Assembly (NCBI RefSeq): GCF_900155385.1
Contig: NZ_LT699761.1
Location: forward strand, 1 to 40,678
Direction: 5' to 3'
From: Vreelandella massiliensis
GTDB lineage: Bacteria > Pseudomonadota > Gammaproteobacteria > Pseudomonadales > Halomonadaceae
DNA length: 40,678 nt
The translations under genes were made by a program, and so were the position numbers. Of this stretch, positions 22,829 through 30,205 are shown piece by piece. Each line of letters starts with the position of its first letter. Position 1 is the first letter of the stretch. The notes beneath the pieces were generated by a model. It did not search any database. It worked only from the letters and a program-made list of their open reading frames with translations, and had not been told where the DNA came from.

Positions 22829-23638
22829 TTATGGGAACGTAGTGACGTCTTCCTCAGTCGGTAACGGATCTCCGTAAGACCAATGCGCAGCTAGGGACTC
22901 TGCTTCAACGCGCTGCTCCGGAGACAAGTAATACTTGTTATTCAGGTAGCCCATGAAGATCTTTCGCTTGTATGGGTGATCAAGCATCTCCTCGTTCGTC
23001 TGTGTCAACGGGCCAAGCGCCATCGTGTATAGAGCCCCGGACAGAACCCTGTTGTAGTATGGGTTTTGGTTGCGCATGCTATACATATTAGCAAGAGAGT
23101 TCCTTGCGCTAGAATCACCATGCTCATGTGCCAAGCGCATATACTCGACCGCTTTTTTCATGTCGCGCTCCACCACATCCCCCCTGCGGTAGAGATGTCC
23201 AAGCTTATAGTATGCAAAACCACTGCCAGCTTCGGCAGCTTGGGTGTACCAGTAGATGACCTTGTCGATACTCTGAAACGAGCCTGGCTTTATATAGGCT
23301 TCCGCTAACTGATGCTGAGCACTCTGAATTCCGTCGTTTGCCGCTTGCTCCATGAGATCCAAGCCCTTGGCAAAAATTGCAGTTACTCCCTCAGGCAGAT
23401 TGTTATTGTGCAAGTGAGAGTATCCCATCCAATAAATTGAATTTATTTCGCCAGCTTCAACACCTCGCTGAAGAATTTGGTAGGCCTGTTTGAGATTGCC
23501 GTCAGATTTCCAAATCTCGCGTACTTGGTCCATGTAGGGGCTTTTCGAGTCCTCAGCTAGTGCCCCTGAAGCAAGTGGCAGAGCCACCAAGCAAACCAAC
23601 GCAGCACGACGAAAGATTGGAATGATAGGGTTCATCAT
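22829..23638 (-). CDS. Secreted Sel1-repeat (TPR-like) protein
   Basis: About 269 residues from ATG at 23638. A signal peptide is clear: RRAALVCLVALPLASG with cleavage after GALA. The mature protein has several Sel1-like repeats (SAQHQLAEAYIKPG, WYTQAAEAGSGFAYYKLGHL, then YRRGDVVERDMKKAVEYMRL, and DSSARNSLANMYSM), which form helical solenoids for protein binding. Sel1 proteins on mobile elements often protect against or assemble envelope complexes, but nothing here identifies a partner. It is a single gene with its own terminator and might be a cargo fitness gene or an immunity protein. Confidence 0.8.
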   Translation of the reverse strand: MMNPIIPIFRRAALVCLVALPLASGALAEDSKSPYMDQVREIWKSDGNLKQAYQILQRGVEAGEINSIYWMGYSHLHNNNLPEGVTAIFAKGLDLMEQAANDGIQSAQHQLAEAYIKPGSFQSIDKVIYWYTQAAEAGSGFAYYKLGHLYRRGDVVERDMKKAVEYMRLAHEHGDSSARNSLANMYSMRNQNPYYNRVLSGALYTMALGPLTQTNEEMLDHPYKRKIFMGYLNNKYYLSPEQRVEAESLAAHWSYGDPLPTEEDVTTFP

Positions 23639-23813
23639 GATGAGACGTTCCTTTGTCATCTAGTGGGTGGAATCGCCTAGTTTATATTTAACTCTGCTTC
23701 GCTTCATCACCAGCCATGAGATAAGTAACATTGAGAAGCTCCAGGGGCTGCCAACGGGGAGCGTCACGGCACGGATGCCGACCACGGATGGTCAGCCCCA
23801 CCTAAACAAAAAC

Positions 23814-23831
23814 GCCCGCTCGGTGGCGGGC
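23814..23831 (-). terminator. Terminator of the RHH-led operon
   Basis: On the minus strand GCCCGC-CACCGA-GCGGGC is followed by GTTTTTG. It lies 75 bp past the stop of the last operon gene (23906-24451). Confidence 0.8.
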
Positions 23832-23905
23832 ATTTCAAACTAATCATAACCGCAATTATGTTCGGTTTGCCCCGGCACGATGGATTAGGCCGGGTTGTGG
23901 TGCGT

Positions 23906-24451
23906 TCAGTCGGCGGGCTTCTCTGTTATGTCGTCGGCCACCGTGCGCAGCTTGTTGGCGGCATCGTTAAGCACCTGAGCAACTTGCTCTGCCACAGCGG
24001 TGCGCTCGTCGGTGTACATCATGCCGAGCCGTCCGTTTGGATGATCGGGGTTCATCACGCGGCGCTGAATCTTCGCGTTAGCGGCTTCGTCTATCAAGTC
24101 GCTAGCCAGTGCCCGCACAATGTCGGCTGTCCGGTTCACCTGGGTTAGATTCTCGCTGCTAGCATCGCGGCCCGGCACCCATGAAATAGGCACCACGGCG
24201 GGCTGCCTACGCTCTGATGCTCCGTTTTGGATGGCCTCCCAGCGTTCGGCACCGTCATAGTCATTGCCGCCAACGGCCTGCCAGACGCTACCATCCTCCG
24301 CGACTGCGTAGGTGCCGGGGCGCTCGCTTTGCGGGTCGCGTAGTTCGTTCTTCCATCCGCAAACTTCGCCCTGGTAAATCAGCACGACGCCATCCACGTT
24401 ATCGGGGTTCTCTTGCCGGTACTGCGCAGCGGCTTGTTTGATTGCGTTCAT
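23906..24451 (-). CDS. Hypothetical protein, last gene of the RHH operon
   Basis: A 181-residue protein overlapping the upstream gene by ATGA. The N-terminal half looks like a compact strand-rich domain: VDGVVLIYQGEVCGWKNEL, TYAVAEDGSVWQAVGGNDY and DGAERWE. The C-terminal half is helical (RTADIVRALASDLIDEAANA, AEQVAQVLNDAANKLRTVA). Similar proteins occur on plasmids and integrative elements with no known function. It is the largest product of an operon of small unknown proteins controlled by an RHH repressor. Confidence 0.73.
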   Translation of the reverse strand: MNAIKQAAAQYRQENPDNVDGVVLIYQGEVCGWKNELRDPQSERPGTYAVAEDGSVWQAVGGNDYDGAERWEAIQNGASERRQPAVVPISWVPGRDASSENLTQVNRTADIVRALASDLIDEAANAKIQRRVMNPDHPNGRLGMMYTDERTAVAEQVAQVLNDAANKLRTVADDITEKPAD

Positions 24452-24663
24452 TGGGCAGACTCCATTAAGCGAAACAACAAGTCACGAGCGGCATCCGTAT
24501 CCTCCTCCCCGCCTTTGAACAGCAGTTCAAAAAACGCTTCCTCAATGTCCGCGCTGATCACGTCATGTTCTAAGGCAAGCCGCAATGCTCGGCATATATC
24601 GCCATCCTGGTAATGAAAAGCCACTTTTTTTGGGCGCCTGGCGTTCAAGTCTATAACGGTCAT
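24448..24663 (-). CDS. Small acidic hypothetical protein (71 aa)
   Basis: It overlaps both neighbours by four bases, so translation of the three genes is coupled. The product starts MTVIDLNARRPKKV, then is acidic and helical (DICRALRLALEHDVISADIE, EAFFELLFKGGEEDTDAARD). Small acidic proteins in such operons are sometimes DNA mimics or anti-defence proteins; nothing here proves it. Confidence 0.68.
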   Translation of the reverse strand: MTVIDLNARRPKKVAFHYQDGDICRALRLALEHDVISADIEEAFFELLFKGGEEDTDAARDLLFRLMESAQ

Positions 24664-24875
24664 TGCAGCGTCACTCCCTTGCCCTTGATGTCGTTTGATA
24701 AAGCGCGGTATTCCTCTTCGCTAATCTCTCCGTAAGACTTCATTAGGAATGCCATGCCAGTGCAAAAAGCTTGGTAACGTGCCAATTCTTCGGCGGTTTT
24801 GCTTGCTTCCATAACGTTCAGCGCCGCGGTTAACGGATGGGATGGATAGCTTGCCAAGAACTGTTCGATCGTCAT
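24660..24875 (-). CDS. Small hypothetical protein (71 aa)
   Basis: ATG at 24875 follows GAGGT. The product is helical with a middle stretch LNVMEASKTAEELARYQAFC and an acidic end (YGEISEEEYRALSNDIKG). It resembles small plasmid proteins of unknown role. The stop overlaps the next start. Confidence 0.68.
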   Translation of the reverse strand: MTIEQFLASYPSHPLTAALNVMEASKTAEELARYQAFCTGMAFLMKSYGEISEEEYRALSNDIKGKGVTLQ

Positions 24876-24952
24876 TGGGTAACCTCGCGATGATTGTTTT
24901 GTGATACGAGAGAGAGCCCACCGTTACGCGGGCTACGCTCAGCCTTAATCAG

Positions 24953-25174
24953 CTACGCAGCTTCCTGCGCAGTGATTTCACGGATCGTCTCTAACCGTTC
25001 GCAGAGGTTTTCCAACAGCCCGGACACTATCTCGTTAGACATCGCGCAACGGGCTCCGTCTGCCGTGTCGTTATGGTAGGCCAGCAAGAACTCCGAAAGC
25101 GCCCACGCTTGGCGCGCCTGATCCTCAATACGGTCCGTTAGATTTACTTGATCCTGGGTATTCTGCGCGATCAT
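24953..25174 (-). CDS. Small helical hypothetical protein (73 aa)
   Basis: ATG at 25174 overlaps the stop of the upstream gene and follows AAGGAG. It is helical with NLTDRIEDQARQAWALSEFL and a C-terminal helix LLENLCERLETIREITAQEA. A 77-bp gap separates it from the next gene. No family recognised. Confidence 0.65.
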   Translation of the reverse strand: MIAQNTQDQVNLTDRIEDQARQAWALSEFLLAYHNDTADGARCAMSNEIVSGLLENLCERLETIREITAQEAA

Positions 25175-25485
25175 TGAGCAGCTCCTTCTGCGTTATCGAG
25201 GCGGTTTAAGATGTCAGTTTGGTTGTGAAATATATCAGCGGCTGCTCCCGCTTCCATGCTACCCAGTTTCGCCAAATGAATAGCATGGGACGTTGCGCTG
25301 CTGCTCGCTTCCTTTAGCAATACGCTGATTGCGTAAAAGAGGCTTTCATCGAACTCGGCACGCTCCCTGGCTAGCGTCGTGGTGTCGTACCAATCATTTA
25401 TATTCGATTGCGTGGCTACGTTGGCAGCGTCCTCCATCACCTGCTTGGCGGTACGGATTGATTGAGTGCTAAACTTCTGTGGCAT
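25171..25485 (-). CDS. Hypothetical helical protein (104 aa)
   Basis: ATG at 25485 follows AAGGAG by ten bases. Basic start (PQKFSTQSIRTAKQVMEDAA), then ARERAEFDESLFYAISVLLK and helices to the end. Second gene of the RHH operon; a stem-loop lies between the RHH gene and this one. No family recognised. Confidence 0.68.
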   Translation of the reverse strand: MPQKFSTQSIRTAKQVMEDAANVATQSNINDWYDTTTLARERAEFDESLFYAISVLLKEASSSATSHAIHLAKLGSMEAGAAADIFHNQTDILNRLDNAEGAAQ

Positions 25486-25529
25486 ATCGGCATTTCTCCT
25501 TCTTAGCGGTAGGTGTTGCCGGTGTGTTA

Positions 25530-25559
25530 AGCCCTGACCTGTGTCCGCAGGTTGGGGCT
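25530..25559 (-). promoter_or_regulatory. Intercistronic stem-loop in the RHH operon
   Basis: AGCCC and ACCTG on one arm pair with CAGGT and GGGCT on the other, around a short loop. No T run follows, so it is more likely a processing or stability element than a terminator. It would let the repressor and downstream genes be expressed at different levels. Confidence 0.45.
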
Positions 25560-25565
25560 CCTTTC

Positions 25566-25940
25566 TTAGGCGACCTTGATCGCCTCATTCAGTCGATTGA
25601 TAAAAGGCCGCAACGCTTCAAGACGCGGATCGTCGGTCGCTGTACGCCAGACTGCCATACCTAACTCTTGGCTATCCTCTAACCCTAGGCGTCGCGCCTC
25701 TTTCTCTAACTCCTCAAGGGCATCCAGTACGTGAGTGCCAAACGCCTCGTTGCTGATAGGGGCCGGCTCTGGGCTATCAGTGGGCGCCTTGCTGAGGTAA
25801 AGCGCCAATGCCTCTCGTACTAGATCCGCTAGGCGAATGGCATCCCCTGTCTCCATGCGCCGCTCCCGCGCAATTGCTTCCAGAGCGTCACGCATCTGCG
25901 TCGGTATGCGCGCATTGATTGTTGAGTTGTGGTCTGCCAT
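25566..25940 (-). CDS. Ribbon-helix-helix repressor-like protein, first gene of operon
   Basis: A 124-residue protein from ATG at 25940, after AAGGAATACAGGA. The N-terminus STINARIPTQMRDALEAIAR, then a helix IRLADLVREALALYL, is the Arc/CopG RHH pattern. The C-terminal half is acidic and helical. Three tandem 8-bp TATCAC repeats begin 19 bp upstream of its start, a typical autoregulatory operator. It leads an operon of five further small proteins. It is a second RHH protein on the replicon, distinct from the ParA partner. Confidence 0.75.
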   Translation of the reverse strand: MADHNSTINARIPTQMRDALEAIARERRMETGDAIRLADLVREALALYLSKAPTDSPEPAPISNEAFGTHVLDALEELEKEARRLGLEDSQELGMAVWRTATDDPRLEALRPFINRLNEAIKVA

Positions 25941-25958
25941 TCCTGTATTCCTTTTTTG

Positions 25959-25982
25959 TATCACAATATCACGTTATCACAA
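25959..25982. promoter_or_regulatory. Operator: three tandem 8-bp TATCAC repeats
   Basis: TATCACAA, TATCACGT, TATCACAA follow in register, resembling the WATCACW heptads bound by the RHH protein omega of pSM19035, though with 8-bp spacing. The position just upstream of an RHH gene argues for autorepression. Confidence 0.6.
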
Positions 25983-26024
25983 ATAGAAAGGCACACAAGC
26001 CCTTTCCTCAAATTTTCTTTATTT

Positions 26025-26048
26025 AACGCAATAACGTTTTAACGCCAA
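26025..26048. promoter_or_regulatory. 8-bp repeat array F (3 boxes) between divergent operons
   Basis: Units AACGCAAT, AACGTTTT, AACGCCAA (GCGT boxes on the minus strand; the middle box is imperfect). The array is between the RHH operon (minus) and higBA (plus), about 65 bp upstream of higB. Confidence 0.55.
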
Positions 26049-26113
26049 AAGGGGCTCACTTGACTATAGCCTATTTGCTATATACCTTATGAGCTATAAA
26101 GCTTGGAGATTTT

Positions 26114-26458
26114 ATGTGGGAAGTTAAGCAGACAGCGCTATTTGAGCAGTGGTTTAAGGAACTGGATGAGACGGACCGACGCAAAGCTACTGTTGGTCTG
26201 CTTTTGCTAGAAAGCCAAGGGCCTCATCTGCCTAGGCCATATGCGGACACCGTCAACGACTCCAAGCACGCCAATATGAAAGAGTTGCGAATACAAAGCC
26301 AAGGAAAGCCATTAAGAGCATTCTTCGCGTTTGATCCGGAGAGAACAGGCATCCTCTTATGTGCTGGCGACAAAGGGAAGAATGACAAACGCTTCTATCA
26401 GGAAATGATCCCCATCGCAGACGGGGAATACGATAAGCACCTAGAAACACTGAAGTGA
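26114..26458 (+). CDS. higB: HigB/RelE-superfamily toxin (Gp49-like)
   Basis: A 114-residue protein with MWEVKQTALFEQWFKELDET, ATVGLLLLESQGPHLPRPYA and MKELRIQSQGKPLRAFFAFD, then DPERTGILLCAGDKGKNDKR and FYQEMIPIADGEY. This is the phage-derived Gp49-like HigB family of ribosome-dependent mRNA interferases. Catalytic residues in this family are basic and aromatic side chains near KELR and the GDK-KND segment. The antitoxin gene follows 15 bp later, the toxin-first order typical of higBA. It would stabilise the plasmid by post-segregational killing. Confidence 0.87.
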   Translation: MWEVKQTALFEQWFKELDETDRRKATVGLLLLESQGPHLPRPYADTVNDSKHANMKELRIQSQGKPLRAFFAFDPERTGILLCAGDKGKNDKRFYQEMIPIADGEYDKHLETLK

Positions 26459-26473
26459 AGAAGGCCCACCACC

Positions 26474-26776
26474 ATGACACGCACATTGAAAGAGCTGTTA
26501 GCAGAGGAAAAACCTGAGCTTGTTGCGTCTGCCCGTGAAGAGGCTGACCGCATTCTGATGGATATTCATCTCGCTGAAATTCGTCGCCGGGCGGAAAAGA
26601 CTCAAACAGAGCTTGCCGCCGCCATGGGCGTTAAGCAGCCTACTATCGCTAAAATGGAGAGAGACGGCCAAGACGTACGTCTCAGCTCGCTCAAGCGCTA
26701 CATCGAATCCCTGGGTGGACGTATGAGTATCGATGTTGAGCTGCCTGACGGTAGTCACCACGGCTTCTCGGTTTAG
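26474..26776 (+). CDS. higA: HigA-type XRE antitoxin
   Basis: A 100-residue protein with a Cro/C1-type helix-turn-helix in the C-terminal two thirds: AEKTQTELAAAMGVKQPTIA then KMERDGQDVRLSSLKRYIES, and a dimerising strand (GGRMSIDVELPDG). The N-terminal helix (LKELLAEEKPELVASAREEA) would contact the toxin. It neutralises HigB and represses the operon. The downstream region has no clear terminator. Confidence 0.9.
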   Translation: MTRTLKELLAEEKPELVASAREEADRILMDIHLAEIRRRAEKTQTELAAAMGVKQPTIAKMERDGQDVRLSSLKRYIESLGGRMSIDVELPDGSHHGFSV

Positions 26777-26878
26777 CACCTTGTAGGTCATGAGCCTCCT
26801 GGGTACTATCCCGATCTCACTCCGACAAAGGCCGGCTCAATCAGGCGCGAGCGAGTTGTTGCGTCAGTGATTGCACTC

Positions 26879-26902
26879 TCTGCGTTAAAGCGTCAAAGCG
26901 TT
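26879..26902. promoter_or_regulatory. 8-bp repeat array G (3 boxes)
   Basis: Units TCTGCGTT, AAAGCGTC, AAAGCGTT; the stretch GCGTTAAAGCGTCAAAGCGT is identical to that in array A. It lies about 75 bp upstream of the gene starting at 26977, followed by an inverted TTAACGC. Confidence 0.6.
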
Positions 26903-26976
26903 TTTTTAACGCATCAGGGCGAAGGCGAGCGTTGCTCTTCCGGTGCGACGCTCAGCGTGATTCGCGGAAGACTGCC

Positions 26977-27297
26977 ATGCTCTCCACCCCCGTTTTTATC
27001 CATATGCCGGCTAGCGATGCGACAGCAAAGGCTCGCCCGGTCACCTTGCCCTTTTTCGACATCCACGCCCTAGGTATCACGCATCTTAACGGTAAGCTTA
27101 TACAACAATTTGTCGTCATACCTCCGACCGAGCCCGGCGTCTATTTTGAGATCGCAGAGGGGCAGGGGCAGGCCGTTCTAATCGAGATGGAGTCCAACAC
27201 ATCTAGCTTGCTACCCGGGCCGGTGATCCTCATTTGTGACTCAGCAGGCAGCGAGGGAGAGGTGGCTATAGTCAGTTTGTTCACCTCTATGCCTTAG
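26977..27297 (+). CDS. Hypothetical protein (106 aa)
   Basis: ATG at 26977 follows GGAAGA. The product is strand rich: STPVFIHMPASDATAKARPV, then FFDIHALGITHLNGKLIQQF and repeated short strands to the end (GPVILICDSAGSEGEVAIVS). It might be a small beta-barrel. No family recognised. Its promoter region contains array G and array H follows its stop. Confidence 0.55.
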   Translation: MLSTPVFIHMPASDATAKARPVTLPFFDIHALGITHLNGKLIQQFVVIPPTEPGVYFEIAEGQGQAVLIEMESNTSSLLPGPVILICDSAGSEGEVAIVSLFTSMP

Positions 27298-27305
27298 CGT
27301 TATAG

Positions 27306-27329
27306 AACGCAATAACGCAATAACGATAG
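27306..27329. promoter_or_regulatory. 8-bp repeat array H (3 boxes)
   Basis: AACGCAAT, AACGCAAT, AACGATAG (last unit degenerate), preceded by an oppositely oriented AGCGTTAT. It is at the end of the preceding gene and about 180 bp before the next start, so it is not placed as an obvious promoter operator. Confidence 0.55.
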
Positions 27330-27507
27330 CCTGTGATTTGTACTGATGAACCTCGTACTGCTAGCAATCACGGCCCAATATATCGACAGCAGCCGTAGCC
27401 AGTCTTACCTTATTGAGCAAAAAGACAGAGAGTTTTTGCCTCACTAAGCAAACAGTGTAGTTAGCCGCTATGCTTTTATCTCCTCCCTCTTTCATAAGGA
27501 GAACTTC

Positions 27508-27912
27508 ATGTCTGATTCAGGCAACAAAGAAGTGAATGCTGGCAATGCGCTCCGGCTCAAAACAGCTAGCAAGCTCAACCGTCTCCCTAAAGACCTGCGT
27601 AATGATATGCTTCGCTCGTCACAGTCCGGTCTAGATTTTCATAACAACGAGTTAGCAAGTGAAGAACTCGCTAAGCGCGCCGATAGTGCTCTAGCGGTGA
27701 TTCCTGAAGGCTTAGAGACACAAGACAAAAGCAGCGCTGCCTACCAAAGCATTCACAATGGTGTAGTCGAAATTAATGATGATGGAAGCTGGTCAGCTGT
27801 CACATACCTTGGCGATGACATCACAGAAATGAGCCACCAGGACCAAGACGCTTTTCTAAAAGAACGCGAGCGCCGGCAAGGTGGCAGCAACACCTCGATA
27901 GACGAACTTTAG
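27508..27912 (+). CDS. Hypothetical acidic protein (134 aa)
   Basis: ATG at 27508 follows AAGGAG. The product has a basic helical N-terminus (NALRLKTASKLNRLPKDLRN), a long acidic middle and a C-terminal strand segment (NGVVEINDDGSWSAVTYLGD). Single gene, with an array of 8-bp boxes upstream. No family recognised. Confidence 0.68.
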   Translation: MSDSGNKEVNAGNALRLKTASKLNRLPKDLRNDMLRSSQSGLDFHNNELASEELAKRADSALAVIPEGLETQDKSSAAYQSIHNGVVEINDDGSWSAVTYLGDDITEMSHQDQDAFLKERERRQGGSNTSIDEL

Positions 27913-27950
27913 TGCTTCACGTTGTTGTACCAACGATTGACGCATCCTTA

Positions 27951-28184
27951 TCATCGCCCAATTAGATGCCGCCACCAAGAGCGCTTTTTCGTTTTGGCTA
28001 TGGCCGCCCCATCATCGGGGTGGCCTATATAAAAGCGATCTCCGTTAGGCAACGTCACACATCGCCGATCGCCGGGATTGAAGCGTCCAGCGGCAATATC
28101 GTCATCCAGGCGACGTTTATGCGCCTTAAGCGCCTCTATCGACTCCTCTGACAGCGTGAGGTCGTTATGCTCACCGCCCTCCAT
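27951..28184 (-). CDS. Small hypothetical protein (77 aa)
   Basis: ATG at 28184 follows AAGGAG. It has an acidic start (EGGEHNDLTLSEESIEALKA) then RRLDDDIAAGRFNPGDRRCV and a basic end (KTKKRSWWRHLIGR). It converges with the gene at 27508. Two tandem 24-bp repeats lie 57 bp upstream. No family recognised. Confidence 0.6.
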   Translation of the reverse strand: MEGGEHNDLTLSEESIEALKAHKRRLDDDIAAGRFNPGDRRCVTLPNGDRFYIGHPDDGAAIAKTKKRSWWRHLIGR

Positions 28185-28240
28185 ACGAACTCCTTACGAT
28201 GCGTGGTGCGCCCTGAGAGGCGCATTACCTCTAAAGTCAG

Positions 28241-28288
28241 GAATGATTCACCATAATGCCGAACGAATGATTCACGATAATGGTGAAC
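28241..28288. repeat. Two tandem 24-bp repeats between mob and a small gene
   Basis: Copies at 28241-28264 and 28265-28288 agree at 21 of 24 positions; each begins GAATGATTCAC and contains ATAATG. The second has internal symmetry (TTCAC...GTGAA). They lie after the relaxase stop and before the small minus-strand gene, so they are an operator candidate or part of a transfer-related site. Confidence 0.5.
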
Positions 28289-28355
28289 AACCCACTGGAT
28301 TCAATAAGGTTACTGACCTTGTTGTTCAGGGCGCACCCGAGATTAACGGTATACC

Positions 28356-29723
28356 CTACATTGACGGTCCTGGGTTACCGGACGGCTTCAACCAATCGGG
28401 CGTTTCAGGCCCTGGTTTTGGCGCGCTTGATGCCTGCGCCGGTGCCTCTTCAGGTGTGCGAATAACAGCGCCATTGGTATGGAATAATTCACTGTCAAAA
28501 AACTTATCTTGAAGCTCGGTTAAATCGCGGCGTTTAGTCAAGAATCGCCAAAGCGGAAGCCTGTCTTCGTCCGGCAAGGTCGCCAGCACTTCGGGTGATA
28601 ACTGCTGGAGACGAGTGATCATCGCTGCCTCCCTGTCTCTTTGCTGCTTTTCGATCCGCGCTTTCTCTTCTGCTTCGCGCTGCTGTTTCGCTTCCTTGCG
28701 TTTACGCAGTATCCCTTGCCGAAACTCTGAGACTTTTTGAAGCTGGTCATCGGTCAACCCGCCTACCAGGCCTTCCATCGTCTTTTTCGTCGTTTGATGC
28801 GCGTCTTTCTCAGCTTTTAGTTCTTCCTGCGCCTGAGCAGCGGTTTGCTCCCACTCCCACGCCCTCTGACGATCAATTTTAGCCGTCGCCAGCTGCGCCA
28901 TCAGGCCCTCTACTTGCGACTGTAGCGCCTCGGTCACACGCGCTGCTAAATCTTCCGGCGATTCGCTGCGTATCCCGAGCATGTTCGACTTTGGCTTTAA
29001 CAAGTCAGCCGGTATATTAAGTCGCTGCTGTACACCTTTCATTAACGCATCGTGGTATTTTTTGAGATCGATATGAGTGAGCGCGCTGCGCTCAACACCG
29101 CGGCGCAGCCCATGCTTCTTACCCACCTGCTCTGCAAAATTGCTTTGTAGCCGGGTTAGCTTATCTCGGCCCCCCATAAAAAAATTTGAACTCAACTTGA
29201 TATGCGCAGGCTCCACGAACTCTCGCATTTCGCGGTTTTGCCTCCCCGTTACGGGATCCTTTCCTCCCATCACCCAGCGCCGCCGGGTCTTCTCGGCATA
29301 ATGGACAAGCGGGCACACATAGACAACGAGGTGTGGCGTACGCTCATCGAGCTGGATATTCGCCGCGACCACATTGTCAGCACCATGACGCTGCTCTAGC
29401 CACTTGAGCGCGTCCTGAAAATAAGCTCTCCAGGCAACTGGGCCTCCCTGTTCTTCAAACGCTTCGTGCGGCGCTGACACCAAGTATTCCAGCGCCACAA
29501 CGGCCTTCGGATGAACCTTGTCAGCTAGTTTGATGCGCTGCTTAATTGCCGCTTTGATAGCGCTTGGGGTGCTTGCGTCTTTCCAATCTTCGTTGAGATG
29601 TGTACGGCTCTTGTCAGCATGCGGCACGGACATTGTCCGATAATTGTGCGCTAAGCTAGAGCCTAGCGTGGCAAACGAGTTGAGCTTGATTGCGCGGATG
29701 ATCGCGGGGTATTGAGCTGCCAT
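28356..29723 (-). CDS. mob: MobV-family relaxase (Mob/Pre)
   Basis: A 455-residue relaxase that would nick oriT and lead plasmid transfer using another element's conjugation machinery. Motif I has AHNYRTM (25-31) with the catalytic His candidate at 26, followed by SRTHLN (39-44). Motif III reads NIQLDERTPHLVVYVCPL (122-139): the usual H-x-D-E-x-T-P-H has Gln 124 at the first His. Further family segments are FFMGGRDKLTRLQSNFAEQV and GLRRGVE. The C-terminal third is a long coiled coil (residues ~265-370) and a Pro-rich tail. Closest in style to the pBBR1-type Mob. oriT is probably just upstream (29730-29880). Confidence 0.9.
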   Translation of the reverse strand: MAAQYPAIIRAIKLNSFATLGSSLAHNYRTMSVPHADKSRTHLNEDWKDASTPSAIKAAIKQRIKLADKVHPKAVVALEYLVSAPHEAFEEQGGPVAWRAYFQDALKWLEQRHGADNVVAANIQLDERTPHLVVYVCPLVHYAEKTRRRWVMGGKDPVTGRQNREMREFVEPAHIKLSSNFFMGGRDKLTRLQSNFAEQVGKKHGLRRGVERSALTHIDLKKYHDALMKGVQQRLNIPADLLKPKSNMLGIRSESPEDLAARVTEALQSQVEGLMAQLATAKIDRQRAWEWEQTAAQAQEELKAEKDAHQTTKKTMEGLVGGLTDDQLQKVSEFRQGILRKRKEAKQQREAEEKARIEKQQRDREAAMITRLQQLSPEVLATLPDEDRLPLWRFLTKRRDLTELQDKFFDSELFHTNGAVIRTPEEAPAQASSAPKPGPETPDWLKPSGNPGPSM

Positions 29724-29880
29724 AACGCTTTTCCTCTTGTGTTGATATGAGTAATAAGGGGTGGATCACTGGTGTGTGCCCCAATGACTCGGTTTTTTTG
29801 GCCCTTAACAACGGAAGAGGGGTTTAGCGTTCAGAATTTGAGAAAGGTGGTTTTGATCTATTGAGGACAAGGAGGCTCAC
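29724..29880. other. Region upstream of mob, likely place of oriT
   Basis: About 155 bp between the divergent relaxase and small membrane gene. It contains GGGGTGG...TGGTGTGTGCCCC near 29758-29784, an imperfect inverted repeat with GTGTGTG, the kind of element seen at MobV oriT nick regions. MobV plasmids generally carry oriT immediately upstream of mob. The nick site cannot be set from sequence alone. Confidence 0.35.
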
Positions 29881-29883
29881 GCT

Positions 29884-30093
29884 ATGAAAGACACCATCAT
29901 CGTGGTCTTAGGGCTGGCTGTTTTGGCTCTCTTCACGCTTTATCATGGCGCCAAAAGCGATTTTGAGGAGGCGCAACGATACGGCCGCATGCTGTTCAAC
30001 CAGCTGCCAGCCAGTGAACAGCAGCGTCTCCGCGATCAGTGGGAAACTCGCCAGGATATGCTCGACCCGGGTGATAGGCATGACAGATTCTGA
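29884..30093 (+). CDS. Small single-pass membrane protein (69 aa)
   Basis: ATG at 29884 follows AAGGAGG. An N-terminal transmembrane helix (TIIVVLGLAVLALFTLYHG) is followed by a charged helical cytoplasmic part (FEEAQRYGRMLFNQL, SEQQRLRDQWETRQDM). Divergent from the relaxase; it might be a mobilisation accessory, but the family is not recognised. Confidence 0.65.
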   Translation: MKDTIIVVLGLAVLALFTLYHGAKSDFEEAQRYGRMLFNQLPASEQQRLRDQWETRQDMLDPGDRHDRF

Positions 30094-30168
30094 CGTCCAA
30101 TAAAAAAGGGCGAAGCCTCTCAGCCTCACCCCTCAGCCAGCGCAATATCGCGCCATTGCGAAAACCCT

Positions 30169-30194
30169 ACCACTACCCGAAATAGGGTAGTGGT
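30169..30194. terminator. Bidirectional terminator after the polyvalent gene
   Basis: ACCACTACCC (30169-30178) and GGGTAGTGGT (30185-30194) form a perfect 10-bp stem, followed by TTTT on both strands within a few bases. It lies 12 bp past the stop of the giant gene and also after the small gene at 29884. Confidence 0.85.
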
Positions 30195-30205
30195 TTTAAA
30201 GGGCG

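Noticed and set aside
28078..28512. Plus-strand frame over the end of mob
   Set aside because: Antisense to the relaxase 3' end and to the small gene at 27951; no start signal.
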